Shown piece by piece: positions 7,449 to 15,425 of a DNA stretch of 52,535 nt. A program made the translations under genes and the position numbers. How positions within the stretch are numbered: position 1 is the stretch's first letter; each line of letters begins with the position of its first letter. The notes beneath the pieces are model-generated. The model saw nothing but the letters and a program-made list of their open reading frames with translations, was not told where the DNA came from and searched no databases. Origin of the DNA: Frankiaceae bacterium (lineage in GTDB: Bacteria > Actinomycetota > Actinomycetes > BP-191); assembly GCA_035556555.1 (NCBI GenBank), contig DATMES010000054.1, forward strand, positions 1-52,535, written 5' to 3'.

Positions 7449-9353
7449 ATGCGCCGCTTCGCCCCCCGCACCGTCGCCCTGCTCGCCGCCCTGGCCGTCG
7501 CCGTCACGGTGGCGCCGTCCGACGCCGCCCGCAGGGGCACGAGGGCGACCGACGACTTCACCGCGAAGACGCCGTTGCAGACGGCGGGCCTGCCGGACCT
7601 CGACCGCCTCGACCCGGTGCGCTACTCGTACAAGGACGCGATCCGCCAGAGCGTCCAGGTGAAGGCGCGCGACGGCATCAACATGATCTGGGTCGACATC
7701 ATCCGGCCGAAGACGGCCAAGGGAGTCAAGGTCCCGACGATCATGATGGCGTCGCCGTACTTCAACACCCTGGGCCGCGGGTTCAAGGAGCAGTGCAAGA
7801 CCCCGCACCAGTCGCCGCCCGGCGGCCTCCCGACCTCCCCCGGCGCGCCCGGCCTCAGCGGCTGCGCGGCGCACCAGACGCCGTACCCGGAGTGGTACGA
7901 CGAGTACTTCGTGCCGCGCGGCTACGCGTTCGCCGCGATGGACCTGCGCGGGACGCGCAACACCTCTGGCTGCCAGACCTACGGCGACCGCGACGAGGTG
8001 TTCGACGCCGTCGACACGGTCGACTGGATCGCGTCGCAGTCGTGGAGCAACGGCAAGGTCGGCATGACCGGCGGCTCGTACGACGGCACGATCGCGATGG
8101 GCGCCGCCGCCGAGCAGCCGATCTCCGGCAAGCACAAGAGCGCCCTCGCCGCGGTCATCCCGATCCGCGCGATCGACGCCTGGTACGACTACCACTTCAT
8201 GAACGGCGTGCAGTCCGACGGGCACCGCACGACGCCCGCGCTGTTCACCGCCGCGCTGGCCGCCGCCGACACCCCGAACTCCGGCACCGACGACCCGCTG
8301 TTCGCCGCGCACCTCGCGGAGCGGAAGGCGTGCATCGCGACGTTCGGGGCGCTGACCGACGCGGGCTACGCGGCGCCGTACCAGAGTGCCAACAGCGACT
8401 TCTGGAAGGAGCGCGACTTCCGCAAGGACGCGAAGAAGGTCCGCGCGGCGACGTTCTGGATCCACGGCCTGTTCGACTTCAACGTCAAGACCAACAACGC
8501 CGGCAACATGTGGCTGTCGCTGCCGAAGTCGCTGCCCAAGAAGCTGTGGCTGATGAACGCCGACCACGCCGACCCGCGCTGCGCCACCGACGAGTCGTGC
8601 GCGCACGGCGGCCACGTCGTGCCGTACCCGTTCGCCGACAAGTTCATCGAGGCCAACCACCGCTGGTGGCTGCAGTACCTCAAGGGCAAGTCCGCGGGCG
8701 CGCTGTCGCCGCGGGTCGAGGTGCAGCAGGCCAACGGCCGCTGGGCAGGGTCGTCCACGTGGCCCGTGTCGAAGTCCGACCTCGTGCTGTACCCGGCGGA
8801 GCGCGGCAAGCTCGTCACGCGTCCCGCCGGCGAGGGCGCCGAGCTGCAGTGGAACGACAACCCGTCGGGTCAGGGCGCGCCGGAGCAGCAGGTGTTCACG
8901 ACGGCGAAGTTCACGAAGGCCACGAGGCTGTCGGGCCAGTTCGAGTTCGCGTTGAAGTACGCCGCGCTCGGCCCCGACACGACGATCGCCGTGCGCATCG
9001 ACGACCTCGGCCCGGACGGCGAGGTGACCGCGAGCCCGGACGACAAGATGTACGACGGCGACGACGACGGCATCGTCACCGTGACGTACGCCTGGCTGCA
9101 CTCCCTGGTGCGCAAGTCCATCAAGCCGCGCGGCCCGTCCACGCCGGTCCTCGGCGAGCCGCTGACGCCCGGCACCGCCGTCGTCTCGCGCTTCCCGTCG
9201 CTCTACACGGACTACGTCGTGGCCAAGGGCCACCGGCTCCGCTTCACGTTCTCGAACTCCATCGGCGGCAGCGTCCCGTCCAACGCCGGCGGCGTCGTGA
9301 CCATGTACACCGGCCCCAAGGCGAGCAGCATCAGGATTCCCGTGGTTCGCTGA
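7449..9353 (+). CDS. Secreted S15-family (X-Pro dipeptidyl-peptidase / CocE-like) hydrolase
   Basis: This is a 634-residue exported serine hydrolase. A signal peptide (MRRFAPRT, an Ala/Val-rich core, cut near SDAAR) is followed by the alpha/beta-hydrolase domain. The nucleophile elbow is 'GMTGGSYDGT' (Ser in GGSYDG), the acid is in 'HGLFDFNVK', and the histidine is probably in the GGHVV region. After about residue 420 comes the beta-jelly-roll PepX C-terminal domain ('TRLSGQFEFALKY', 'GHRLRFTFSNS'). Family members cleave X-Pro dipeptides or esters. It heads a run of same-strand genes, and the next starts 5 bp after its stop. Confidence 0.9.
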   Translation: MRRFAPRTVALLAALAVAVTVAPSDAARRGTRATDDFTAKTPLQTAGLPDLDRLDPVRYSYKDAIRQSVQVKARDGINMIWVDIIRPKTAKGVKVPTIMMASPYFNTLGRGFKEQCKTPHQSPPGGLPTSPGAPGLSGCAAHQTPYPEWYDEYFVPRGYAFAAMDLRGTRNTSGCQTYGDRDEVFDAVDTVDWIASQSWSNGKVGMTGGSYDGTIAMGAAAEQPISGKHKSALAAVIPIRAIDAWYDYHFMNGVQSDGHRTTPALFTAALAAADTPNSGTDDPLFAAHLAERKACIATFGALTDAGYAAPYQSANSDFWKERDFRKDAKKVRAATFWIHGLFDFNVKTNNAGNMWLSLPKSLPKKLWLMNADHADPRCATDESCAHGGHVVPYPFADKFIEANHRWWLQYLKGKSAGALSPRVEVQQANGRWAGSSTWPVSKSDLVLYPAERGKLVTRPAGEGAELQWNDNPSGQGAPEQQVFTTAKFTKATRLSGQFEFALKYAALGPDTTIAVRIDDLGPDGEVTASPDDKMYDGDDDGIVTVTYAWLHSLVRKSIKPRGPSTPVLGEPLTPGTAVVSRFPSLYTDYVVAKGHRLRFTFSNSIGGSVPSNAGGVVTMYTGPKASSIRIPVVR

Positions 9354-9358
9354 CACCC

Positions 9359-10228
9359 GTGGACGTCGGGTTCGTGGGTCTCGGCGTCATGGGCCTGCCC
9401 ATGGCGCGTCATCTGGTCAACGCCGGTCATCGCGTCGTGGTCTCGTCGCGGTCGCCCGGCCCGGTCGCGCGCGCGGTGTCGTACGGCGCGGTCGACGGCG
9501 GGTCCGCGCTCGGCGTCGCCGAGGCGTCGTCCGTGATCGTGATCTGCGTGCCGTCGTCGCCGGACGTCGTCGCGGTGGTCGCGTCGATGCTGCCGGCGCT
9601 CGGCCCCGGCAAGACGGTCGTGGACTGCTCGACGATCGACCCCGACGTCGAACGTACGCAGCACGCGCTCGTCACGGAGACCGGCGCCGCCTACCTCGAC
9701 GCGCCGGTCAGCGGCGGCTCGGTGGGCGCGGAGAACGGGACGTTGACGCTGATGGTCGGCGGCTCGTCTGACGTCCTGGACGACGCGCGGCCCGCGCTGG
9801 AGGCGTTCTCCAGGCTCATCGTCCACGTCGGCGGGCCGGGCATGGGGCAGGTCGTCAAGCTCTGCAACAACCTCCTCTACGCCGCGCAGATGCAGGCGAC
9901 GGCGGAGGCGTTCGCACTGGCGCGCGCGTCGGGCGCCGACCCCGCGTCGATGCTCGAGGTGCTGCTGCACTCGACGGGCGACTGCACCGCCGTACGGACG
10001 CGGGTGCCCGTCCCAGGTCTGCAGCCGGACTCGCCGGCGTCGAACGACTGGCAGCCGGGCTTCATGGCCGACCTCATGGCGAAGGACCTCGACCTCGCGC
10101 TGGCGTACGCCTCCCGCACCGGCGTGACGCTGGGGACGACGGCACTGGTGCGGGAGACGTTGCGGCGCGCGCAGGAGGCGGGGTACGGGCGCGAGGACTT
10201 CTCCGCGCTCGCCAAGGTCGTGTCGTGA
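9359..10228 (+). CDS. 3-hydroxyisobutyrate dehydrogenase-family NAD(P)-dependent oxidoreductase
   Basis: This is a 289-residue beta-hydroxyacid dehydrogenase. The N-terminal Rossmann motif is 'VGFVGLGVMGLPMARHL'; the substrate loop 'DAPVSGGSVGAENGTLTLMVGG' and the catalytic lysine in 'GQVVKLCNN' are intact. The C-terminal all-alpha domain ends around 'MAKDLDLALAYA'. Family members oxidise 3-hydroxyisobutyrate, tartronate semialdehyde or similar acids; the substrate is not predictable here. The GTG start at 9359 follows the S15 stop by 5 bp, without an obvious Shine-Dalgarno, so it is probably coupled. Its TGA overlaps the next GTG. Confidence 0.9.
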   Translation: MDVGFVGLGVMGLPMARHLVNAGHRVVVSSRSPGPVARAVSYGAVDGGSALGVAEASSVIVICVPSSPDVVAVVASMLPALGPGKTVVDCSTIDPDVERTQHALVTETGAAYLDAPVSGGSVGAENGTLTLMVGGSSDVLDDARPALEAFSRLIVHVGGPGMGQVVKLCNNLLYAAQMQATAEAFALARASGADPASMLEVLLHSTGDCTAVRTRVPVPGLQPDSPASNDWQPGFMADLMAKDLDLALAYASRTGVTLGTTALVRETLRRAQEAGYGREDFSALAKVVS

Positions 10229-11184
10229 TCTTCCTGACCGTGACGATCGGCAGCACCGTACGCGCGGAGGCGTGGTCGAGCGACGGGGTCCGGGGAAGCT
10301 GCCAGATGGGGTACGAGGTCTCGCCGCGGGCGTGGTGGTCGGCGGTCGAGTCCACGGTCGGCACCCTCGCCATCGACCGCGCCGAGGTGGTCGCGATCGG
10401 CTGCGCGGGCGACCCGTCGCCGCAGGTGCTGCTCGCGCGCGACGGGGAGCCGCTCGAGGTCGTGCCCGCGGGGATGTCGCTGGCGCCGTACCGGCGGGTC
10501 GGGTGGGTCGTCAGCGCGCGGGACTTCGTGGCGTCGCTGATGACCGGACGGCTCGCGACCGACCCGACGATGGCGTCGGCGGCGGGGTTCTTCGGCCCCG
10601 ACGGACACCTGCTGCCCGACGCCGTCGCGGCCGCCGACGCCGACCCCGCGTGGCTGCCTCCGCAACGCGGCTCGACCGAGGTGCTCGGCGACCTGCTGCT
10701 GCCCGCCGCGCGCCGGCTCGGGCTGGTGTCGCGCATCCCTGTCGTGACCGGCGCGACGTCGTTCGCGTGCACCGTCGAGGGCATCGGCGCGCTGCCCGTC
10801 GCGCCGCTCGTGACGCCCGTGCCCGCAGGCTTCCGGGTGGCCGTCCCGGTCGAGCCGCCCGCGCCCGCGCCGCCGCCCGGGGTGACGCTGGTCGCGGGCG
10901 GGCGGTCGTACCAGGTCTACGACGCCACGGTCGCCTCGGCCGTGGACGTCGCGACGCTCGTACGGCAGCTCGCGCCGGACGCGAAGTTCCTCTACGCGGG
11001 CGCCCCCAGTGACCGCCGCTGGCCCGTCGAGGTCGCGACGCTGACGGGACTGCCGGTGGCGCACCGGCGGTGGACGACGCCCGACGTCGGGCTCGCGATG
11101 CTCGTCGCGACCGGTGCGGGACAGCACCTCGACCGCGACGTGATCAACGAGGTGTCGTACGTCGACGAGCCCCGGCTCGCATGA
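10225..11184 (+). CDS. Short, degenerate FGGY-type carbohydrate kinase-like protein
   Basis: This 319-residue protein resembles FGGY (xylulokinase-type) kinases but is about 170 residues short. 'VVAIGCAGDP' and 'SLMTGRLATDPTMAS' match the N-domain. 'IPVVTGATSFACTVEG' stands where active enzymes have a Gly-rich loop with the catalytic Asp, and that Asp is absent here. A Pro/Ala linker (about 207-217) leads to a small remnant of the C-domain ('LPVAHRRW', 'GLAMLVATGAG'). The N-terminal phosphate loop (usually DIGTT) reads TIGST. It overlaps its neighbours by GTGA and ATGA. It is probably a non-catalytic partner or a narrowed function. Confidence 0.65.
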   Translation: MIFLTVTIGSTVRAEAWSSDGVRGSCQMGYEVSPRAWWSAVESTVGTLAIDRAEVVAIGCAGDPSPQVLLARDGEPLEVVPAGMSLAPYRRVGWVVSARDFVASLMTGRLATDPTMASAAGFFGPDGHLLPDAVAAADADPAWLPPQRGSTEVLGDLLLPAARRLGLVSRIPVVTGATSFACTVEGIGALPVAPLVTPVPAGFRVAVPVEPPAPAPPPGVTLVAGGRSYQVYDATVASAVDVATLVRQLAPDAKFLYAGAPSDRRWPVEVATLTGLPVAHRRWTTPDVGLAMLVATGAGQHLDRDVINEVSYVDEPRLA

Positions 11185-12329
11185 CCGACCCGCCCGTCTG
11201 GCCCGGCGACCACGACGCCGTCCGCGCGCTGTGGCCGCTGGAGCCGGGGATCGCGTACGTCAACCACGGCGCGTTCGGCGCGACGCCGACGCCGGTGCTG
11301 GAGGAGCAGGCACGGTGGCGCGCGCGGCTGGAGGCGCAGCCGTTCGACTTCCTGTTCCGGCGGTACGAGTCGTACGTCGCGTCGGCGCGGACGGCTGTCG
11401 CGGCGTTCCTCGGCGCTGACGCTGCGGGCCTGGCCTTCGTGCCGAACGCCACCACGGGTGTCGCGACGGTGCTGGCGTCGCTGCGGATCGGGCCAGGCGA
11501 CCGGGTGGTGGTGACGGACCACGTGTACCCGGCGGTGGCGCTGGCGCTGGCCGCGCGGGGCGCGGAGACCGTCGTGGTGCCGCTGGACCTGGACGCGCCG
11601 GATCTCGCGGCGGTGATCCTCGGCGCCGTGGACGAGCGGACGCGGCTCGTCGTCGTGGACGCGATCACGTCGGTGACGGCGCTGGTGCTGCCGGTGCCGT
11701 CGATCGTGGCCGGCTGCCGCGCGCTGGGCGTCCCGTGCCTCGTCGATGCCGCGCACGCGCCCGGGCACCTGCCGGTGGACCTGCGCGCGCTCGACCCCGA
11801 CTACTGGACCGGCAACCTGCACAAGTGGGTCTGCGCGCCGAAGGGCGCCGGGGTGCTGTACGTCCGCGCGGCGCTGCGCGAGGACGTACACCCGCTCGTG
11901 CCGTCGCACGGCTCCGGGCTCGGGTTCCACGCGGAGTTCGACTGGTGCGGGACGCACGACCCGACGGCGTGGCTGTCGGCGCCGGCCGCCCTGGCGCTGC
12001 TGGAGTCGCTCGGCGCCGAGACCGTGCGGACGTACTGCGTGGCGCTGGCCCGCTGGGCGGGATCGGTCGTCGCCGCGTCGGGCGCGGCGTCGCTGCCGGC
12101 GCCGCCCGAACATCACGAGCGCATGGTGCTGCTCGACGCGGAGCTGCCGACGTACGACGCGGCGATGGCGCTGCGCGACCGGCTCTGGGAGTCGGACCGC
12201 GTCGAGGTCGGGTCGACAGGCTGGCGCGGACGCGGCTGGCTGCGCCTGTCCACAGCCCCCTACAACTCGTCCACAGATTTCCTCCGGCTTCGTTCCGCCC
12301 TCCTTCGGCATGGCACCGTGGAGGCATGA
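11181..12329 (+). CDS. Class V aminotransferase-fold PLP enzyme (isopenicillin-N-epimerase-like)
   Basis: This 382-residue fold-type I PLP enzyme shows 'YVNHGAFGATPTPV' at the N-terminus, 'FVPNATTGVATVL' for phosphate binding, the Asp of 'LVDAAHAPGHLPVDL' that holds the pyridine nitrogen, and the Schiff-base Lys in 'TGNLHKWVCAPKG'. The overall pattern matches the isopenicillin N epimerase / CefD-like branch. The substrate is unknown, and no beta-lactam genes are nearby. The ATG overlaps the kinase-like gene's stop (ATGA, 11181-11184), and its own stop overlaps the SDR start in the same way. Confidence 0.9.
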   Translation: MTDPPVWPGDHDAVRALWPLEPGIAYVNHGAFGATPTPVLEEQARWRARLEAQPFDFLFRRYESYVASARTAVAAFLGADAAGLAFVPNATTGVATVLASLRIGPGDRVVVTDHVYPAVALALAARGAETVVVPLDLDAPDLAAVILGAVDERTRLVVVDAITSVTALVLPVPSIVAGCRALGVPCLVDAAHAPGHLPVDLRALDPDYWTGNLHKWVCAPKGAGVLYVRAALREDVHPLVPSHGSGLGFHAEFDWCGTHDPTAWLSAPAALALLESLGAETVRTYCVALARWAGSVVAASGAASLPAPPEHHERMVLLDAELPTYDAAMALRDRLWESDRVEVGSTGWRGRGWLRLSTAPYNSSTDFLRLRSALLRHGTVEA

Positions 12330-13087
12330 CTCGGGTACGCGGCAAGGTCGTCGTCCTCACGGGCGCGAGCGCGGGCATCGGCCGGGAGACGGCCGTCCGC
12401 CTCGCGCGGCGTGGCGCGACCGTCGTCGGTGCCGCGCGCGACCTGGCCAGGCTGGAGCGCGTCGCGGAGGAGGCCCCGGGGTTCGAGCCGGTGCGCTGCG
12501 ACGTGTCGGTCGCGGCCGACCGTTCGGCGCTCATCGCCGGCGTGCTCGAGCGGCACGGCCGCATCGACGCCCTGGTCAACAACGCCGGTCTCGGCTGGCA
12601 GGGGCTGACCGAGGAGATGCCGCTGGAGCGGGTCGAGGAGCTCTTCGCGGTCAACGTCACCGGGCTCGTCGACCTCTGCCGGCTCGCGCTGCCGTCCATG
12701 CTCGCGGCGGGGCGCGGGGACATCGTCAACGTCTCGTCGATGGCGGGGCACGTGGCGTTCCCGCCGTTCTCCGTCTACTGCGCGACCAAGCACGCCGTCA
12801 ACGGCTTCACCGACGCGCTGCGCCGCGAGGTGTGGCTGCGCGGCGTCAAGGTCCACCTGATCCTGCCGGGGCCGATCGAGACCGAGTGGCTGCCCCGGTC
12901 GCAGGGGTTCTCGCCGCTGCCCGGAGCGGACGAGAACCGGTTCGGCGGCTTCCCCGCCTGGTGGGTCGCCGCCGCCATCGAACGCTGCCTGACCCGGCCG
13001 TTCCCCCGCACCGCGCGGCAGTCCCGCGGGTGTTCGGTGCGGGGCGGGTCGTGCAGGTGGCGGGCGTACGCCAGGCCGTCGACGTGA
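12326..13087 (+). CDS. Short-chain dehydrogenase/reductase with apparent C-terminal frameshift
   Basis: This is a 253-residue SDR. It has the cofactor motif 'TGASAGIGRE', NNAG, the catalytic Ser in 'IVNVSSMAGH', and the Tyr/Lys pair in 'YCATKHAVNGF'. Up to about residue 228 it reads as a normal family member, then becomes an Arg/Ser-rich tail. A one-base deletion in the C5 run at 13003-13007 explains this: with C6 the frame continues as 'AAVPRVFGAGRVVQVAGV' and stays open to 13194. It is either a sequencing/assembly indel or a real truncation. It is coupled to the upstream aminotransferase through ATGA. Confidence 0.85.
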   Translation: MTRVRGKVVVLTGASAGIGRETAVRLARRGATVVGAARDLARLERVAEEAPGFEPVRCDVSVAADRSALIAGVLERHGRIDALVNNAGLGWQGLTEEMPLERVEELFAVNVTGLVDLCRLALPSMLAAGRGDIVNVSSMAGHVAFPPFSVYCATKHAVNGFTDALRREVWLRGVKVHLILPGPIETEWLPRSQGFSPLPGADENRFGGFPAWWVAAAIERCLTRPFPRTARQSRGCSVRGGSCRWRAYARPST

Positions 13088-13225
13088 CGACGGCGTGGGG
13101 GGCTCGGTCGTACGCCGCCAGGTCCCGTCACGACGCCGCCGTCCTGGCCGGCGGCGTCGGGGGCGAGACCGGGCCCGACGAGGGAAGGGGGTGATGCGGC
13201 TGGTGCGCGATCACCTGACCGGAGC

Positions 13226-14062
13226 GTGAGCCGCGGCCACCCTCCGCCGGGCGGGCGCCCGCTCGGCGAGGAGACCCGGGGCACCACGCACCCCAACCGG
13301 CTGCGACGGGTGGACCGGTGGCTCGTCGCGCTGCACGGGGCCCGGCTGCGGCGGGCGGCGGACCCGCTCGTGGTCGACCTCGGGTACGGCCGGCATCCGG
13401 TCACGACGCTGGAGCTGGCCGACCGGCTGGCCGAGGCACGGCCCGACGCCGAGGTGGTCGGCGTCGAGATCGTGCGCGACCGCGTCGAGGCCGCGCTGCC
13501 GTACGCGCGGGAGCGGCTGTCGTTCGTCCGCGGCGGGTTCAACCTGCCGCTCGGCGGGCGTCGCCCGGTGGTGGTCCGGGCGATGAACGTCCTGCGGCAG
13601 TACGACGAGCCCGCCGCCGCCGAGGCGTGGACGCTGCTGCGCGCGCAGCTGGACGACGACGGCGTCCTCGTCGAGGGCACGTGCGACGAGGTGGGCCGCC
13701 GCGCGGCGTGGGTGGCGCTCGACAAGGGCGGGCCGCGCACGTTGACGTTCGCCGCGCGTACGGACGCGCTGGACCGGCCCGGCGACCTGGCCGAACGGCT
13801 GCCCAAAGCGCTCATCCACCGCAACGTGCCGGGCGAGCGCGTGCACGCGTTCCTCGTCGCGTGGGACCGCGCCTGGCTGCGGGCGGGCGACGTGCTGCCC
13901 CGGCAGCGCTGGGCCGACGCCGCCGCCGCCCTGGTGGACGAGGGCTGGCGGGTCGCACGCAACCCTGCCCGCTGGCGGCTCGGCGAGCTGACCGTCGCCT
14001 GGCGCGACGTCGCCCCCGCCGGCTCGCCGCCGGACCCGCCGGCCGGCCCGGCATCCGGCTGA
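13226..14062 (+). CDS. SAM-dependent class I methyltransferase-like protein
   Basis: This is a 278-residue predicted Rossmann methyltransferase. Motif I is 'LVVDLGYGRHPVTTLELA'; the acidic end of strand 2 is 'VVGVEIVRDRV'. 'RERLSFVRGGFNLPL' corresponds to the adenine-binding region, and 'VVRAMNVLRQYDE' to motif IV. The glycine-rich loop is GYGR rather than GxGxG, so SAM binding is likely but not certain. It starts with GTG at 13226, shortly after the SDR region, and ends with a Pro-rich tail that runs into a 9-bp tandem repeat. The substrate is unknown. Confidence 0.75.
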   Translation: MSRGHPPPGGRPLGEETRGTTHPNRLRRVDRWLVALHGARLRRAADPLVVDLGYGRHPVTTLELADRLAEARPDAEVVGVEIVRDRVEAALPYARERLSFVRGGFNLPLGGRRPVVVRAMNVLRQYDEPAAAEAWTLLRAQLDDDGVLVEGTCDEVGRRAAWVALDKGGPRTLTFAARTDALDRPGDLAERLPKALIHRNVPGERVHAFLVAWDRAWLRAGDVLPRQRWADAAAALVDEGWRVARNPARWRLGELTVAWRDVAPAGSPPDPPAGPASG

Positions 14063-14096
14063 CCGCCCGGACCGCGCAGACCGCGCGGACCGCACG
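14061..14096 (+). repeat. 9-bp tandem repeat, four units
   Basis: Four consecutive units of the form GACCGCSCR start within the stop codon of the methyltransferase gene. The region between the convergent genes (14063-14118) holds nothing else that I recognise. Confidence 0.7.
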
Positions 14097-14118
14097 GAAG
14101 ATCCCTGGCGCACCCCCG

Positions 14119-14301
14119 CTAGGCCGCCGACGACCCCCTCTTCCTGGCCGGCGCGGCGGCCGCGGACACCGGGCCGATCTCGATCCCTGCGCCGCAGAGG
14201 ACGCACACGAGCTCGATGCACTCCTCCGGGTGGTCGGCGCAGTCGAACCGTTCGAACGCCGCGTCGGCGGCGCACTCGCTGCACCAGCGGGTGACGTTCA
14301 T
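14119..14301 (-). CDS. Small zinc-ribbon-like protein
   Basis: This 60-residue protein has a CSEC motif at residues 7-10 and a CVLC motif near residues 33-36, plus two further cysteines and a His between them. Two CxxC knuckles about 25 residues apart are typical of a zinc ribbon. The C-terminus is Ala-rich with a short basic patch. The ATG at 14301 has a purine-rich GAGAGG upstream. It diverges from the gene at 14421 across 119 bp. It may be a nucleic-acid or protein binder; no specific function is recognised. Confidence 0.65.
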   Translation of the reverse strand: MNVTRWCSECAADAAFERFDCADHPEECIELVCVLCGAGIEIGPVSAAAAPARKRGSSAA

Positions 14302-14420
14302 GTCGGCTGCCTCTCAGTGGGTCGTTCGCGGACTTCTCCACTGTGCAACGGGGGTGTGACAAAAATCGGGAGGCGGGGGCGGGGCGTGTCGAAATCGGGC
14401 GCCGTCTAGGCTCGGAGACC

Positions 14421-14852
14421 ATGGACGCCGACGAACTGCTCGTCGACAACGGCAAGCGGCAGATGACGCTCAACGAGCTTGCCCGCCTGCAGCCCGGCAT
14501 GGACCGGCTCATGGCCGAGATCGCCGAACGCGCCCGCCGCCTCTACTACGCCGCCACCGCCGGCAACTGGCCCGCCGCCGCGTACTTCTGCCGCACGCTG
14601 ACGAAGCACCTCAAGGAGAGCGCGTTCAGCCGCCCGAAGTACGCCGAGGCGATGGAGGAGTTCCTCGAGACCGACTACGCCCCGTTGCGCGACGCCGTCA
14701 ACGACCGCGACGCGGCGGCGTTCGCCCAAGCCTGGGACGCCCTCGTGGAGCGCATCAACCACTGGCACAGGGAGTTCGGCGTCGGCTACCTCGTCTACAA
14801 GACCCCCGACACCCCGCCGCCCGACCTGGACCTCGGTCCCCGCCAGGTCTAA
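14421..14852 (+). CDS. Four-helix protein related to heme-attachment-type small proteins, heme motif missing
   Basis: This 143-residue, mainly helical protein includes 'ARRLYYAATAGNWPAAAYF' in the N-terminal half and 'ERINHWHREFGVGYLVY' near the end, followed by a Pro-rich tail. The arrangement recalls small proteins with a GNWxLAxY helix and a C-terminal CxxCH-type segment leading to a hydrophobic strand. Here the Cys positions are Asn/His and no covalent heme motif exists. That resemblance is from memory, not from a search. The ATG at 14421 was preferred over an upstream in-frame start because homology-like sequence begins there. Its TAA interlocks with the stop of the glutathione peroxidase gene. 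Confidence 0.65.
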   Translation: MDADELLVDNGKRQMTLNELARLQPGMDRLMAEIAERARRLYYAATAGNWPAAAYFCRTLTKHLKESAFSRPKYAEAMEEFLETDYAPLRDAVNDRDAAAFAQAWDALVERINHWHREFGVGYLVYKTPDTPPPDLDLGPRQV

Positions 14853-15340
14853 CCCGGCAGTACGGCCTCGATCGCCGTCCGCAGCGCCGGGTCGTCCGGC
14901 TGCACGCCGGGACGGAAGCGGCCCACGACCTCACCGTCGGGCGAGACGAGGAACTTCTCGAAGTTCCACAGCACGTCGGGCCCGTGCTCGTCGTCGAGCG
15001 AGAACGACGTCAGCTCGGCGAACAGCGGGTGCTGCTCCTCGCCCTTGACGTCGACCTTGGCGAGCAGCGGGAACGTCACGCCGTACGTCGTCGAGCAGAA
15101 CTCCGCGATCTCCTCCGCGGTGCCGGGCTCCTGCCCCTTGAACTGGTTGCAGGGCACGCCGATCACGGTGAAGCCCCGGTCGGCGAGCTCCGAGTGCAGC
15201 GCCTCCAGACCCGTGTACTGCGGGGTCAGGCCGCACTTCGAGGCGACGTTGACGACGAGCGCGGCCTTGCCACCTGCCAGATCCCCGAACGTCGTCAGCT
15301 CACCGGAGAGGGTCTCGACCTTGATGTCGTGCACAGTCAC
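14849..15340 (-). CDS. Glutathione peroxidase-family thiol peroxidase
   Basis: This is a 163-residue thioredoxin-fold peroxidase. Signature blocks are 'LVVNVASKCGLTPQY' with the peroxidatic Cys, 'VIGVPCNQFKGQEPG', and 'VLWNFEKFLVSPDGE'. The active residue is Cys, not selenocysteine. Bacterial members usually use thioredoxin (or here possibly mycothiol-linked reductants) rather than glutathione. The GTG at 15340 follows a GAAAGG RBS, and longer in-frame extensions upstream are antisense to the dehydratase gene. It reduces hydroperoxides in the cytosol and is one of three peroxide-handling enzymes in this window. Confidence 0.93.
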   Translation of the reverse strand: MTVHDIKVETLSGELTTFGDLAGGKAALVVNVASKCGLTPQYTGLEALHSELADRGFTVIGVPCNQFKGQEPGTAEEIAEFCSTTYGVTFPLLAKVDVKGEEQHPLFAELTSFSLDDEHGPDVLWNFEKFLVSPDGEVVGRFRPGVQPDDPALRTAIEAVLPG

Positions 15341-15425
15341 GGAAGTCAGCCTTTCGCCGCATGGATTGGGACAGATTGTGCCCACGCGGCGCGTTCTCAG
15401 ACCAATCGAGGCATGCTCAACGGTC

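Noticed and set aside
11181-12329. Beta-lactam pathway from the isopenicillin-N-epimerase-like gene
   Set aside because: This name covers a broad PLP subgroup; no synthetase, synthase or expandase genes are present.
14849-15340. Selenocysteine glutathione peroxidase
   Set aside because: The active-site codon is TGC (Cys), and there is no in-frame TGA.
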